NCBI GenBank assembly: GCA_002369075.1
Contig: DFEG01000019.1
Coordinates: 1 to 13,443, forward strand
Direction: 5' to 3'
Length of the DNA: 13,443 bases
Origin: Bacteroidales bacterium UBA3808
Lineage (GTDB): Bacteria; Bacteroidota; Bacteroidia; Bacteroidales; Paludibacteraceae
Positions 7,092 through 13,443 of the stretch are shown here, piece by piece (the first letter of the stretch is position 1; every line of letters starts with the position of its first letter). The notes beneath the pieces are model-generated. The model had not been told where the DNA came from. It was given only the letters and a program-made list of their open reading frames with translations, and did no database searches. The translations under genes were made by a program, and so were the position numbers.

Positions 7092-7952
7092 AAAACTCTT
7101 TTGAATACCGAACTTGAGACCGTACAGACCCGGGGTGAACTGGTTAGCCAGCAGGTTACGCAGCTTGCCCGAGAAGATGATGATGTCATTGGTGTACTCG
7201 TTATGGCGGACACCCGTGTCGGGGTCTTGGTAGAAGAAGGCGGTACCGCTGTAACCGAAACTGATGATCGAGAAGAATATCTGGAAGGTGCTCTTCTTGT
7301 TGAACTGGTAGGTGATGACCGGCGAGACCTGTGCGCCGTATATGACATTGTGTCCCAGACCGTGGTAGTCGGTGCCTTTCGTTTCTCCTTCTATTACCCG
7401 CGGGAACTCCATGCCGGTATAGAGGTGCGCTTCCAGCCATATCCCCACCTTGTCGTTGAAGAGGGTCTTGAGGCGGTAGCGGGCATAAGGTGTCACCTCC
7501 CATGTGCCCTGATTGACACGCAGGTACGAGGTGGTCTCTTTGCCGTTAGCGTCTTCCGTGGGGTAGCTGAGATAGAGACTCTCGTATCCTCCGCCGAAAC
7601 GCATGCCCAGATGGACACGCTCTTTGAGGCGCCAACCTATCTCCGGTGTCACGCTGATGGACCAGCCGTTGACCTTGCGGTCAGCACGCGTATCGTGGTG
7701 GAAATAGACATCGAAGTTATAGCCGTAGTACAGTTTGTCCTTCCATGCCGGGCGGGGTTTGGCGGGTGCGGCGACGGTGACGGCGGCAGTGGCGGCGCTG
7801 TCCTGCGGCTCACCGGCATCTCGCGTCTCGCCTACTACGGTAGCTACGTCCGCCAGTCCTTCACCGATGTGACTGCGCTGCTGTTCCTGCGCACCGATGC
7901 CCGTTGTGCAGAGCACGAACGAAAAGAGTAAGAGGGAGATTTTTCTATCCAT
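7089..7952 (-). CDS. Outer-membrane beta-barrel protein, unknown family
   Basis: 287 residues. Signal peptide at about 1-21 (GIGA before Q22), then an Ala/Pro-rich linker at about 45-70, then amphipathic strands of alternating hydrophobic and polar residues rich in Tyr/Phe/Gly from residue 72 to the end. The last residue is Phe (FGIQKSF), the classical outer-membrane assembly signal. The pattern fits a barrel of roughly eight to ten strands. I do not recognise a named family. Its ATG overlaps the end of the phosphatase gene by 8 bases (ATGGATAG shared), which predicts coupled translation; the preceding 25 bases of coding strand are A-rich, as favoured in Bacteroidota starts. Second gene of the 9363-5381 operon; passage of the phosphatase substrate or product is one idea, without direct evidence. 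Confidence 0.85.
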   Translation of the reverse strand: MDRKISLLLFSFVLCTTGIGAQEQQRSHIGEGLADVATVVGETRDAGEPQDSAATAAVTVAAPAKPRPAWKDKLYYGYNFDVYFHHDTRADRKVNGWSISVTPEIGWRLKERVHLGMRFGGGYESLYLSYPTEDANGKETTSYLRVNQGTWEVTPYARYRLKTLFNDKVGIWLEAHLYTGMEFPRVIEGETKGTDYHGLGHNVIYGAQVSPVITYQFNKKSTFQIFFSIISFGYSGTAFFYQDPDTGVRHNEYTNDIIIFSGKLRNLLANQFTPGLYGLKFGIQKSF

Positions 7953-9363
7953 GGTTCTTTTTGTTTTTTTTGTTCTTCTTGGGTGGGTTTTTCTTCAGGA
8001 GGTACTCTTTCTTCGCCTCTTCCATGAGGCGTTTGAACTCGCTGTCTGTATGCAGGCACGCCACGGCGCAAGAAGCCACGAGCCTTGCCGCCTGCACATC
8101 CGACAGGTAGTGGTATCCCGCTACCACGCGGTTGTAGCCGTACTCATATCCCGTTGCGAAAAGGGCGTTGGAGCAGTCGGGCATCACCTCCGCCAGTATG
8201 AGCGCGAACCCCCATCCGCGGGTGGAGTGCCCCGAGGGGTACGAAGTGTCCGGTTCCGACTCTTTCTCCAGTTCCGGCATGAGCGTCGGTTCGCCGAACT
8301 GTACGTAGGGACGTTTGCGGGGATGACGGCTCTTGATGCTCTTCGCGCAGCGTTTGAGGTAGTCGTGGCTGTAGTCCAGAAGGGCGTACAGCGCCGGGGT
8401 CTCCTCTTTGGAGACCGCAATGTCGGCTGCCGGCGAGAAATAGCGCATCAGGTCCTTGGTTTTCTTCGCTGCCCCGGTGACGGCTTTCTGCCCCGCAGCG
8501 GTGTTACGGAGCGCTTTGCCCTCGTAATAGCCCATCAGGTCGTCGTAGTAGAGGAAGGAAGCGGTGTCCACGGGGCTTTCCATGATCCTCAGTCCGTCCG
8601 GCACCGGCAGGTCCTGTGCGTTGCCGTCCTTTCGGGCTTTGGCGCAGGCTTTGGTGTGTCTGCTCCACTCGGCACGTGCGGCAGCCAGATCCTCGTAGTA
8701 CTCCGGATTGGCGTGTGCTCGTGCCAGGGTAGCCGCCGCGCAGAGGTACCCCGCCTGGACGTCGCTGCGCCAGTGGGCGCCTACTATCCATCTGTCCTCG
8801 CCGTACTGGAACCCGCGGCGGAGGATCGTGTCCGCCAGCTCCGGCGCCACTTCCGTCATCGCTAACGCCACCGTCCATCCCAAGGAGGTGTGCCCCGAGG
8901 GGTACGAACCGTTCTTACGGAGGGACGCCTCGTCGTCATAGGCGGAAGTCAGGTGCTCGTTCATCCGTGCGAAGGGACGGACGCGCATATATTTCTCTTT
9001 CGCGGCATATGGCGCCCAGTGCGCCGTAGCCGTCAGGCGGCGTACGAAACGCGCGATAGCGGGCGTCGCGCTGTCCGAGACGGGGGTCTCCATCGTCTCC
9101 GTCAGGATACGCATCATCTCCTCCGCCGACCACGCACTCTCCTTGCTCGCCTGCTCGCCGCGCGCCGTAGGACGCACCGTCTTGCCGTACTGCCAGGTCC
9201 ACACATCCGTCGCAAAATGTACCGAACAGGTGTCCGGCGGAGCCGGCAGATAGATACCCGCGTCGGGTGTCTCGGAAAGGGTGATGTACGCCTTCTCCTC
9301 CGCCGTCAGCAGACCCGCGATACCGACCGCTAAAACCAGTGTACTGAAGAATCTTGTTTTCAT
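7945..9363 (-). CDS. Secreted PAP2/class A-type acid phosphatase with two complete catalytic domains
   Basis: 472 residues; a phosphomonoesterase expected in the periplasm (signal peptide about 1-21). The motif K-X6-RP / PSGH / R-X5-H-X3-D of the vanadium-haloperoxidase-like acid phosphatases occurs twice. Domain 1: K122, R129-P130, PSGH 155-158, R191, H197, D201. Domain 2: K344, R351-P352, PSGH 376-379, R412, H418, D422. Both sets look complete, so both halves may be active. Class A acid phosphatases such as PhoN are about 240-250 residues with one set, so this is a fused tandem duplication. The C-terminus (457-472) is Lys/Asn-rich, encoded by an A-rich tract. First gene of the operon, downstream of the promoter at 9394-9424; overlaps the next gene by 8 bases. 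The substrate cannot be told; loss of multiple membrane helices argues against a membrane lipid phosphatase. Confidence 0.9.
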   Translation of the reverse strand: MKTRFFSTLVLAVGIAGLLTAEEKAYITLSETPDAGIYLPAPPDTCSVHFATDVWTWQYGKTVRPTARGEQASKESAWSAEEMMRILTETMETPVSDSATPAIARFVRRLTATAHWAPYAAKEKYMRVRPFARMNEHLTSAYDDEASLRKNGSYPSGHTSLGWTVALAMTEVAPELADTILRRGFQYGEDRWIVGAHWRSDVQAGYLCAAATLARAHANPEYYEDLAAARAEWSRHTKACAKARKDGNAQDLPVPDGLRIMESPVDTASFLYYDDLMGYYEGKALRNTAAGQKAVTGAAKKTKDLMRYFSPAADIAVSKEETPALYALLDYSHDYLKRCAKSIKSRHPRKRPYVQFGEPTLMPELEKESEPDTSYPSGHSTRGWGFALILAEVMPDCSNALFATGYEYGYNRVVAGYHYLSDVQAARLVASCAVACLHTDSEFKRLMEEAKKEYLLKKNPPKKNKKNKKNHG

Positions 9364-9393
9364 GTCGCAAGAATTATGTTTTCATATCGGCTG

Positions 9394-9424
9394 CAAAGGT
9401 ACAAAAAAAAATGCACATCCGCAA
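9394..9424 (-). promoter_or_regulatory. Bacteroidota-type promoter for the phosphatase operon
   Basis: On the minus strand TTG (9422-9424) and TACCTTTG (9394-9401) are spaced by exactly 20 bases. Transcription would start near 9387, about 25 bases ahead of the ATG at 9363. The -33 box lies in the loop of the hairpin at 9407-9440 and the T9 run of that hairpin forms much of the spacer. Confidence 0.78.
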
Positions 9425-9440
9425 GGGTTTGTGCATTTTT
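9403..9440 (-). terminator. Terminator-like hairpin overlapping the phosphatase promoter
   Basis: Arms 9407-9417 and 9430-9440 pair over 11 bp (TGCACA/TGTGCA core flanked by A5/T5) around a 12-base loop. On the minus strand the 3' arm runs straight into T9 (9403-9411), the form of an intrinsic terminator. It would stop readthrough from the OmpA-family gene upstream, and it also encloses the -33 box of the next operon. The stem is modest in G/C, so strength is uncertain; it could instead be an operator. Confidence 0.6.
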
Positions 9441-9483
9441 AATAAAAAAAAGACTATAAATTATAAATTGAGTCCGAGTTGCC

Positions 9484-9513
9484 TCTTACTTTACTCTTAC
9501 TTTACTCTTACTT
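9484..9513. repeat. 11-base tandem repeat, 2.7 copies
   Basis: TCTTACTTTAC at 9484-9494 and 9495-9505, then a partial third copy to 9513. It lies in the largest intergenic gap of the window (9364-9649), together with a 7-base TATAAAT duplication at 9455-9468 and two hairpins. No gene is seen in this gap; short open frames there lack any coding character. Confidence 0.85.
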
Positions 9514-9552
9514 GCCCCTTATATGCCCATTGCTTTTACACCACCAGCGGAC

Positions 9553-9587
9553 AAACAAACTCCCGGGACATTCACATGCCCCGGGAG
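9553..9587 (-). terminator. Intrinsic terminator for the OmpA-family gene
   Basis: CTCCCGGG (9560-9567) pairs with CCCGGGAG (9580-9587) around a 12-base loop. On the minus strand the stem is followed by TTTGTTTG (from 9559 downwards). It lies about 60 bases past the stop codon at 9650. Confidence 0.75.
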
Positions 9588-9649
9588 CGGACCCTCACAT
9601 TGTTCATGAAAAAGTTATTACAAAAAGTCTGTTTGTGAGGAAAGACTGC

Positions 9650-11170
9650 TTACTCAAAGCGGATATTGGCGCGGCGGTTCTGAGCACGTCCGTCGCGGGT
9701 GGCGTTGTCGGCTACCGGCTCCAGCTGACCCTTCGACTCGCAATGGATCTGTCCGGCGGGCACGCCTTTCTCCACCATGTATTTCTTCAGCGCCTCCGCA
9801 CGCTTCATACCGAAGTAGCGCAGGTTCTGCTCGGCGTTACCGGTGTTGTCGGTATGGCCGGTGATGACGATACGGAGAGAAGCATCGGCTTTCATTGCTT
9901 CGGCGATGTCATCCACGATAGTCTGCTCGCCTTCGCTGAACTTGAGCGCATCGCCGCCGGTGTCGAAGTGTACGTTGACGGTCTCGCCTTTGGCTTTGAG
10001 CGCAGCAACGAACGCAGCGCGCTCAGCCGCCATACGGGCTTTCTCCGCCTCTGCGGCGGCAATACTGTCGGCGTGTGCTTTCGCCTTGGCGTTAGCGGCG
10101 GCTATGCTGTCCGCTACGGCTTTGTTCTGCGCATTGGCGGCAGCGAGGCTGTCACGGAGCGCCTGCTCGGCTTTCGCATGGGCGATAGAGTCAGCGATGG
10201 CTTTGGCGCGGGCTTCGGCAGAAGCGATCGAGTCCTGACGGGCTTTCTCCTGCGCCGCTGCCAGCTCTTCAGCCAGACGCGCTTTCTCCTCCAGTTCCGC
10301 ACGGCGGTTGCCCCAACCGAAGTCGATGGCTATCTTCACACCCGCACGGATGAGATTCGCCTTGGATGCCTCGTTGGAGTCGAACGTACCGCGGTAGTCG
10401 ATCTTGGACGGGTCGGCGGCGTTGATCATGAGCATCTCCTCCGTCCTGGCTCCGCCCAAGAGGTTGGTGAAACCATAGCCGGCATACAGACCGAAGTACA
10501 TGCCCCAGTTATCGTTCATCGCTACGCGGAAGCCGAGGTCGGCGATGACCGATCCGCCTACCTTCGCGCGGTTGTTCCACTTGGCACCCTGCGTCGTCGT
10601 ATAGGTGCTGAAGCCGTGCTCCGGCATGTTCTCGATGACGTAGTTACCGAGCGCGGGGAAGACGCCCGTCGTGCTGTAGCTGCCGGATTTGGCGATGTAC
10701 TTGCCGTACAGCGGCAGGTCGAGCGCCAGACCTACACCGCCGATGAAAGCGGCGCGGTCGTTGAGGACTTTACGGAACAGCACCTCTACCGGGATAGAGA
10801 GATAGCCGATGTTCTGCCGCTCCACGAAGTTATTGAAGCCCGTGGTGAGGTTATACGGCGTGTTGGGGTTGGAGGGGTGCGTCAGACCCGTCGTCACTTC
10901 GTTCCAGTTATAGGTGGCATACGCGTTCGCCCACGAGAACTGCAAGCCCACGCCCAGACCGACGGTCCGGTTGAAGAAATGACCGTAGTGCAGACCGGCG
11001 TCGAAGCCGAAGCCCAGACCCTGTGTGCCGTTTGCCGGCTTGTACAGCGCAGAGTTCAGACCACCGCCGAAGTTAACACCTACATAATTGTCGTGCTCGC
11101 TTTGCTGCGCTACGGCTGTCAAAGCAATGCTCGCTGCAACAATGATTGAAAAAATACGATTTGTTTTCAT
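9650..11170 (-). CDS. OmpA-family outer-membrane protein with barrel, Ala-rich coiled coil and peptidoglycan-binding domain
   Basis: 506 residues. Signal peptide 1-21 (AVAQ). Residues 28-285 are barrel-like with alternating strands and many Gly/Tyr/Phe (for example VGLGVGLQFSW), ending in the strand VKIAIDFGWG. Residues 289-392 are a charged, Ala-rich coiled coil containing five (A)DSIA words spaced 14, 13, 14 and 14 residues. Residues 397-506 are an OmpA_C domain: VHFDTGG, then TGHTDNTGN at 438-445 (D441), KRAEALKKY at 456-464 and the closing NATRDGRAQNRR at 489-500, the usual diaminopimelate-binding surface. Role: ties outer membrane to peptidoglycan. The start is ATG 11170, which gives a clean signal peptide; the in-frame ATG at 11224 would add 18 residues encoded by the junction repeat. 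No convincing promoter is seen upstream, so cotranscription with the surface-protein gene (136 bases away) is possible. Confidence 0.9.
   Translation of the reverse strand: MKTNRIFSIIVAASIALTAVAQQSEHDNYVGVNFGGGLNSALYKPANGTQGLGFGFDAGLHYGHFFNRTVGLGVGLQFSWANAYATYNWNEVTTGLTHPSNPNTPYNLTTGFNNFVERQNIGYLSIPVEVLFRKVLNDRAAFIGGVGLALDLPLYGKYIAKSGSYSTTGVFPALGNYVIENMPEHGFSTYTTTQGAKWNNRAKVGGSVIADLGFRVAMNDNWGMYFGLYAGYGFTNLLGGARTEEMLMINAADPSKIDYRGTFDSNEASKANLIRAGVKIAIDFGWGNRRAELEEKARLAEELAAAQEKARQDSIASAEARAKAIADSIAHAKAEQALRDSLAAANAQNKAVADSIAAANAKAKAHADSIAAAEAEKARMAAERAAFVAALKAKGETVNVHFDTGGDALKFSEGEQTIVDDIAEAMKADASLRIVITGHTDNTGNAEQNLRYFGMKRAEALKKYMVEKGVPAGQIHCESKGQLEPVADNATRDGRAQNRRANIRFE
10034..10234 (-). repeat. 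14-residue (two-heptad) repeats in the OmpA-family coiled coil
   Basis: Five units beginning DSIA or DSLA at residues 313, 327, 340, 354 and 368. The spacing is two heptads with one single-residue shift, as in a coiled coil grown by internal duplication. The DNA is diverged between units, so the expansion is old compared with the 240-bp repeats near the right edge. Confidence 0.7.
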
Positions 11171-11182
11171 AAATTCAATATT

Positions 11183-11301
11183 ATGTACCATTTGGTCATT
11201 TACCATGTACCATTTATGTACCATTTGGCTATTTGGTTATTTTGATTAAATGCTTCAATGACCCAATAAATGATAAAATGGTAAATGACTAAATGGTAAA
11301 T
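11183..11301. repeat. Imperfect long inverted repeat of TACCATTT words between two genes
   Basis: The junction between the surface-protein stop (11306) and the OmpA-family start (11170) is a cluster of TACCATTT/AAATGGTA and GTCATTT words. The left part 11183-11206 matches the reverse complement of 11278-11301 at 22 of 24 positions, and pairing continues with a one-base gap for about 12 more. The RNA could form a long A/U-rich hairpin with a loop of about 45 bases. It may act as a weak terminator or processing site; nothing in it resembles a promoter. Confidence 0.7.
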
Positions 11302-11305
11302 GTTT

Positions 11306-13443
11306 TTATTTCTTCATTACCTTGACTACGATGCCATCGACGGAGATCATGTAGTTGCCCTGAACGAAGCCGTCCATGCTGACTACCGTCTCGTTGCCCT
11401 CGAAGGTCGTGCGGAACATCTCGATACCTACGGTATTGACGATACGCAGGTTGTGGTTCCAGTTCTCCGAGTTTTCGATGGTGACATTGGTAGTGCTGAC
11501 TACGGGGTTCGGGAACGCCTTGACGATCGCCTTCGGCTGCTTGCTGTCAGCTCCGTAGAGGGTCTCCATGTCGGCTTGACCGCAAGTGTAGGTCGGTTCG
11601 CCGTTCATGGATGCCTTGACGAAGAACTCACCCGTCAGTTTGGCGCCATCGGCAGGACGGTAGTAATGACCCGTAGCACCCGGGATAGCTACCCAAGCCT
11701 CCGAAGCGTCGGCACGGTGGTACCACTGGATGTCCGTGAAGCAGTTGCAGGTATCCACCAGTGCGATCGTGTTGTCGAACAGCGGTGTCACGTAGGTCTC
11801 CGGCAGGTTCACATGGAAGGTTACATCCAGTGCGTTGCTCGGCAGCCACGGGAAACGATGGTCACGGAAGGTAACGGTCATCGTATAGTCGCCCGTCGGC
11901 AGGTCAACCGGTATCTCGATGTCGATGGTACCGTCCTTACCCGGAGTATCCAGGTTCGTCCAGTCCACATCCTCAAAGCGGTTGTCGTCGAACGCGATCA
12001 TGTACTGGTCGGGGTTACCGCTGTTGAGGTGGTAACGCAGGCTGTAGCCGCTACCGTCGCAATAACCGTACGCATAGACCTCGATACCTTCTTCGATCTG
12101 TGCCTCCTCGTCCTCTTTCTCGGTCTCGCCTTCCTCGGCAGGAACGAAGTTCTCGATGATGACACCCTTCTTGGCGAAGATCTCGGTCGTCGGGTCGAGG
12201 TTGTAGTTAGCGAGCAGTGCCGCGTTGCCTGTCAACTCGTAGTACATGGTGATGGTCTTGCCCTCGCCTACCGTTGCATCGCTGAAGGAAGCAGTGGTGA
12301 CATGACCGATCGGGTCGTTGAGCTTGATACCGTTCAGTACACCGGCGTTCAGTACGACAGCGGTCGTGTTCCCGTCCTCGAACTTAGCCTCTTGGATGTC
12401 GGCACCGGATACATAAACCGTAGCCTTGTTAACCGTCAGCGTACCATCCACGAAGGTGATAGCGTAGTTCTGAGCTGTTGCGCTGTTCGGGTTGATGACG
12501 TACGTGCCGATATAGCTGCCCGGCGCGTAAGCGCAGGTGTAATTGAGACCGCTTACAACAGCCTCGTCGTCCTCGTTCTTCCAGCCCGCATAGGTCACCG
12601 TGAACTCGGGAGCCTCGTCGCCGTAGATCATCGTCTTGTCCTCGGCGGTGATGGTCAGCGGAGCCTTGTTAACCGTCAGCGTACCATTGGTGTAAGAGAT
12701 AGCGTAGTTCTGCGCCTCTGCGTTAGCGGGAACGATGTCGTATTCGCCTACGTTGGAGGTGAGCACATACTCGCTCGTCAGCGTCAGGCCGCTTACGACA
12801 GACTCGTTGTCAGCGTTCTTCCAGCCTTCGTAAGAAGCGGTGAACGCAGGATGCTCATCGCCGTAGATGACGGACTTGTCATCGGCGGTGATCATCAGCG
12901 CAGCCTTGTTAACCGTCAGCGTACCGTTGGTGTAAGAGATAGCGTAGTTCTGTGCCTCTGCGTTAGCGGGAACGATGTCGTATTCGCCTACGTTGGAGGT
13001 GAGCACATACTCGCTCGTCAGCGTCAGGCCGCTTACGACAGACTCGTTGTCAGCGTTCTTCCAGCCTTCGTAAGAAGCGGTGAACGCAGGATGCTCATCG
13101 CCGTAGATGACGGACTTGTCATCCGCGGTGATCATCAGCGGAGCCTTGTTAACCGTCAGCGTACCATTGGTGTAAGAGATAGCGTAGTTCTGTGCCGTTG
13201 CGTTAGCCGGAACGATGTCGTACTCGCCTACGTTGGAGGTGAGCACATACTCGCTCGTCAGCGTCAGGCCGCTTACTACAGACTCGTCGTCAGCGTTCTT
13301 CCAGCCTTCGTAAGAAGCGGTGAACGCAGGATGCTCGTCGCCGTAGATAACGGACTTGTCATCCGCGGTGATCATCAGCGCAGCCTTGTTGACGGTCAGT
13401 GTGCCGTTGGTGTAAGAGATAGCGTAGTTCTGCGCCGTAGCGT
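11306..13443 (-). CDS. Surface protein with MBG repeats, YDG-like domain and T9SS type A sorting domain (N-terminus off right edge)
   Basis: Open from the right edge to TAA at 11306-11308, 712 residues in the window; the first ATG inside (13375) is within a repeat and is not a real start. Numbering from that Met, residues 1-320 are four 80-residue MBG_2-type units (pattern ITADDKSVIYGDEHPAFT ... NYAISYTNGTLTVNKA), and the end of a fifth lies upstream. Residues 321-405 look like a YDG domain (DGNTTAVV, LNDPIGHVTTASFSD, NYNL). An acidic Glu-rich linker at about 410-430 follows, then 430-620, beta-rich and unassigned with several Cys. The tail from about 620 (AFPNPVVSTTNVTIEN ... GNYMISVDG) is a Por_Secre_tail, so export by T9SS and attachment to the cell surface are expected. 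A repetitive stalk adhesin is the likely role; the functional head should lie outside the window. Confidence 0.88.
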   Translation of the reverse strand, partial: ATAQNYAISYTNGTLTVNKAALMITADDKSVIYGDEHPAFTASYEGWKNADDESVVSGLTLTSEYVLTSNVGEYDIVPANATAQNYAISYTNGTLTVNKAPLMITADDKSVIYGDEHPAFTASYEGWKNADNESVVSGLTLTSEYVLTSNVGEYDIVPANAEAQNYAISYTNGTLTVNKAALMITADDKSVIYGDEHPAFTASYEGWKNADNESVVSGLTLTSEYVLTSNVGEYDIVPANAEAQNYAISYTNGTLTVNKAPLTITAEDKTMIYGDEAPEFTVTYAGWKNEDDEAVVSGLNYTCAYAPGSYIGTYVINPNSATAQNYAITFVDGTLTVNKATVYVSGADIQEAKFEDGNTTAVVLNAGVLNGIKLNDPIGHVTTASFSDATVGEGKTITMYYELTGNAALLANYNLDPTTEIFAKKGVIIENFVPAEEGETEKEDEEAQIEEGIEVYAYGYCDGSGYSLRYHLNSGNPDQYMIAFDDNRFEDVDWTNLDTPGKDGTIDIEIPVDLPTGDYTMTVTFRDHRFPWLPSNALDVTFHVNLPETYVTPLFDNTIALVDTCNCFTDIQWYHRADASEAWVAIPGATGHYYRPADGAKLTGEFFVKASMNGEPTYTCGQADMETLYGADSKQPKAIVKAFPNPVVSTTNVTIENSENWNHNLRIVNTVGIEMFRTTFEGNETVVSMDGFVQGNYMISVDGIVVKVMKK
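12416..13443 (-). repeat. Tandem 240-bp repeats encoding MBG units
   Basis: Exact 240-base period: units at 13141-13380, 12901-13140, 12661-12900 and a diverged one at 12421-12660, with part of another at 13381-13443. By direct comparison 12661-12900 and 12901-13140 differ at 4 of 240 bases, and 12901-13140 and 13141-13380 at 10. The unit nearest the C-terminus is much more diverged. Each encodes 80 residues in frame, so copy number can change without a frameshift. Confidence 0.95.

Noticed and set aside
7101..8865. Plus-strand open frames opposite the barrel and phosphatase genes
   Set aside because: They are antisense to genes with clear signal peptides and catalytic motifs, and show no start context or promoter.
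9479..11149. Plus-strand open frame of 556 codons opposite the OmpA-family gene
   Set aside because: Translation is Arg/Val/Gly-rich with no motif, whereas the minus strand encodes a complete OmpA_C domain. It also begins in the 11-base tandem repeat.
11176..11183. TAATATTG on the minus strand as a -7 box for the OmpA-family gene
   Set aside because: It differs from TAnnTTTG, has no TTG 20 bases upstream, and would start the transcript at or inside the coding region.
12416..13443. Regular 240-base repeats as a CRISPR array or mobile repeat
   Set aside because: The unit is in frame within one open reading frame and encodes an MBG-type domain; there are no unique spacers.

Overview
The window reads as chromosomal DNA of a gut- or rumen-type Bacteroidales (phylum Bacteroidota); I cannot name the genus. 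Support comes from promoters of the Bacteroidota TTG-N20-TAnnTTTG form, start sites without a Shine-Dalgarno, two proteins with type IX secretion (T9SS)-style C-termini, and housekeeping proteins (uracil phosphoribosyltransferase, DUF5063 plus 3'-5' exonuclease) that look like their Bacteroides counterparts. Coding is dense. The largest gap (9364-9649) is under 300 bases and holds terminators, a promoter and a short tandem repeat. I see no tRNA, rRNA, CRISPR array, transposase or phage gene.

Layout. (a) 1-1100, minus strand: a secreted coiled-coil protein followed by upp, which is cut by the left edge. (b) 1218-2569, plus strand: a two-gene operon, DUF5063 protein then a DEDD-type exonuclease. 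It shares a back-to-back promoter region with (a) and ends in a perfect 16-bp bidirectional terminator. (c) 2631-5249, minus: an 872-residue secreted protein built of carbohydrate-binding-like modules, with its own promoter. (d) 5381-9363, minus: a four-gene operon read in the order double-domain acid phosphatase (PAP2 type), outer-membrane barrel protein, gluconate/ketouronate-type short-chain dehydrogenase, DUF4861 lipoprotein. It starts at a promoter nested inside a terminator hairpin and ends in a UUCG terminator that includes the last stop codon. (e) 9650-11170, minus: an OmpA-family barrel / coiled-coil / peptidoglycan-binding protein. (f) 11306-13443, minus: the C-terminal part of a large surface protein made of near-identical 240-bp MBG repeats, a YDG-like domain and a T9SS sorting domain, cut by the right edge.

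Taken together, most of the window concerns the cell envelope and extracellular sugar handling: secreted binding proteins, a periplasmic phosphatase, outer-membrane barrels, and an SDR/DUF4861 pair of the kind found beside uronate-degrading polysaccharide loci. No glycoside hydrolase, polysaccharide lyase or SusC/SusD pair is present, so no complete utilisation locus is claimed.

The most unusual items are the phosphatase that carries two complete catalytic motif sets, the promoter embedded in a terminator hairpin ahead of it, the recently duplicated 240-bp repeats, and a recurring pattern of short AT-rich quasi-tandem words at gene junctions. I did not find convincing evidence of a wholly new multi-gene defence or mobile system.
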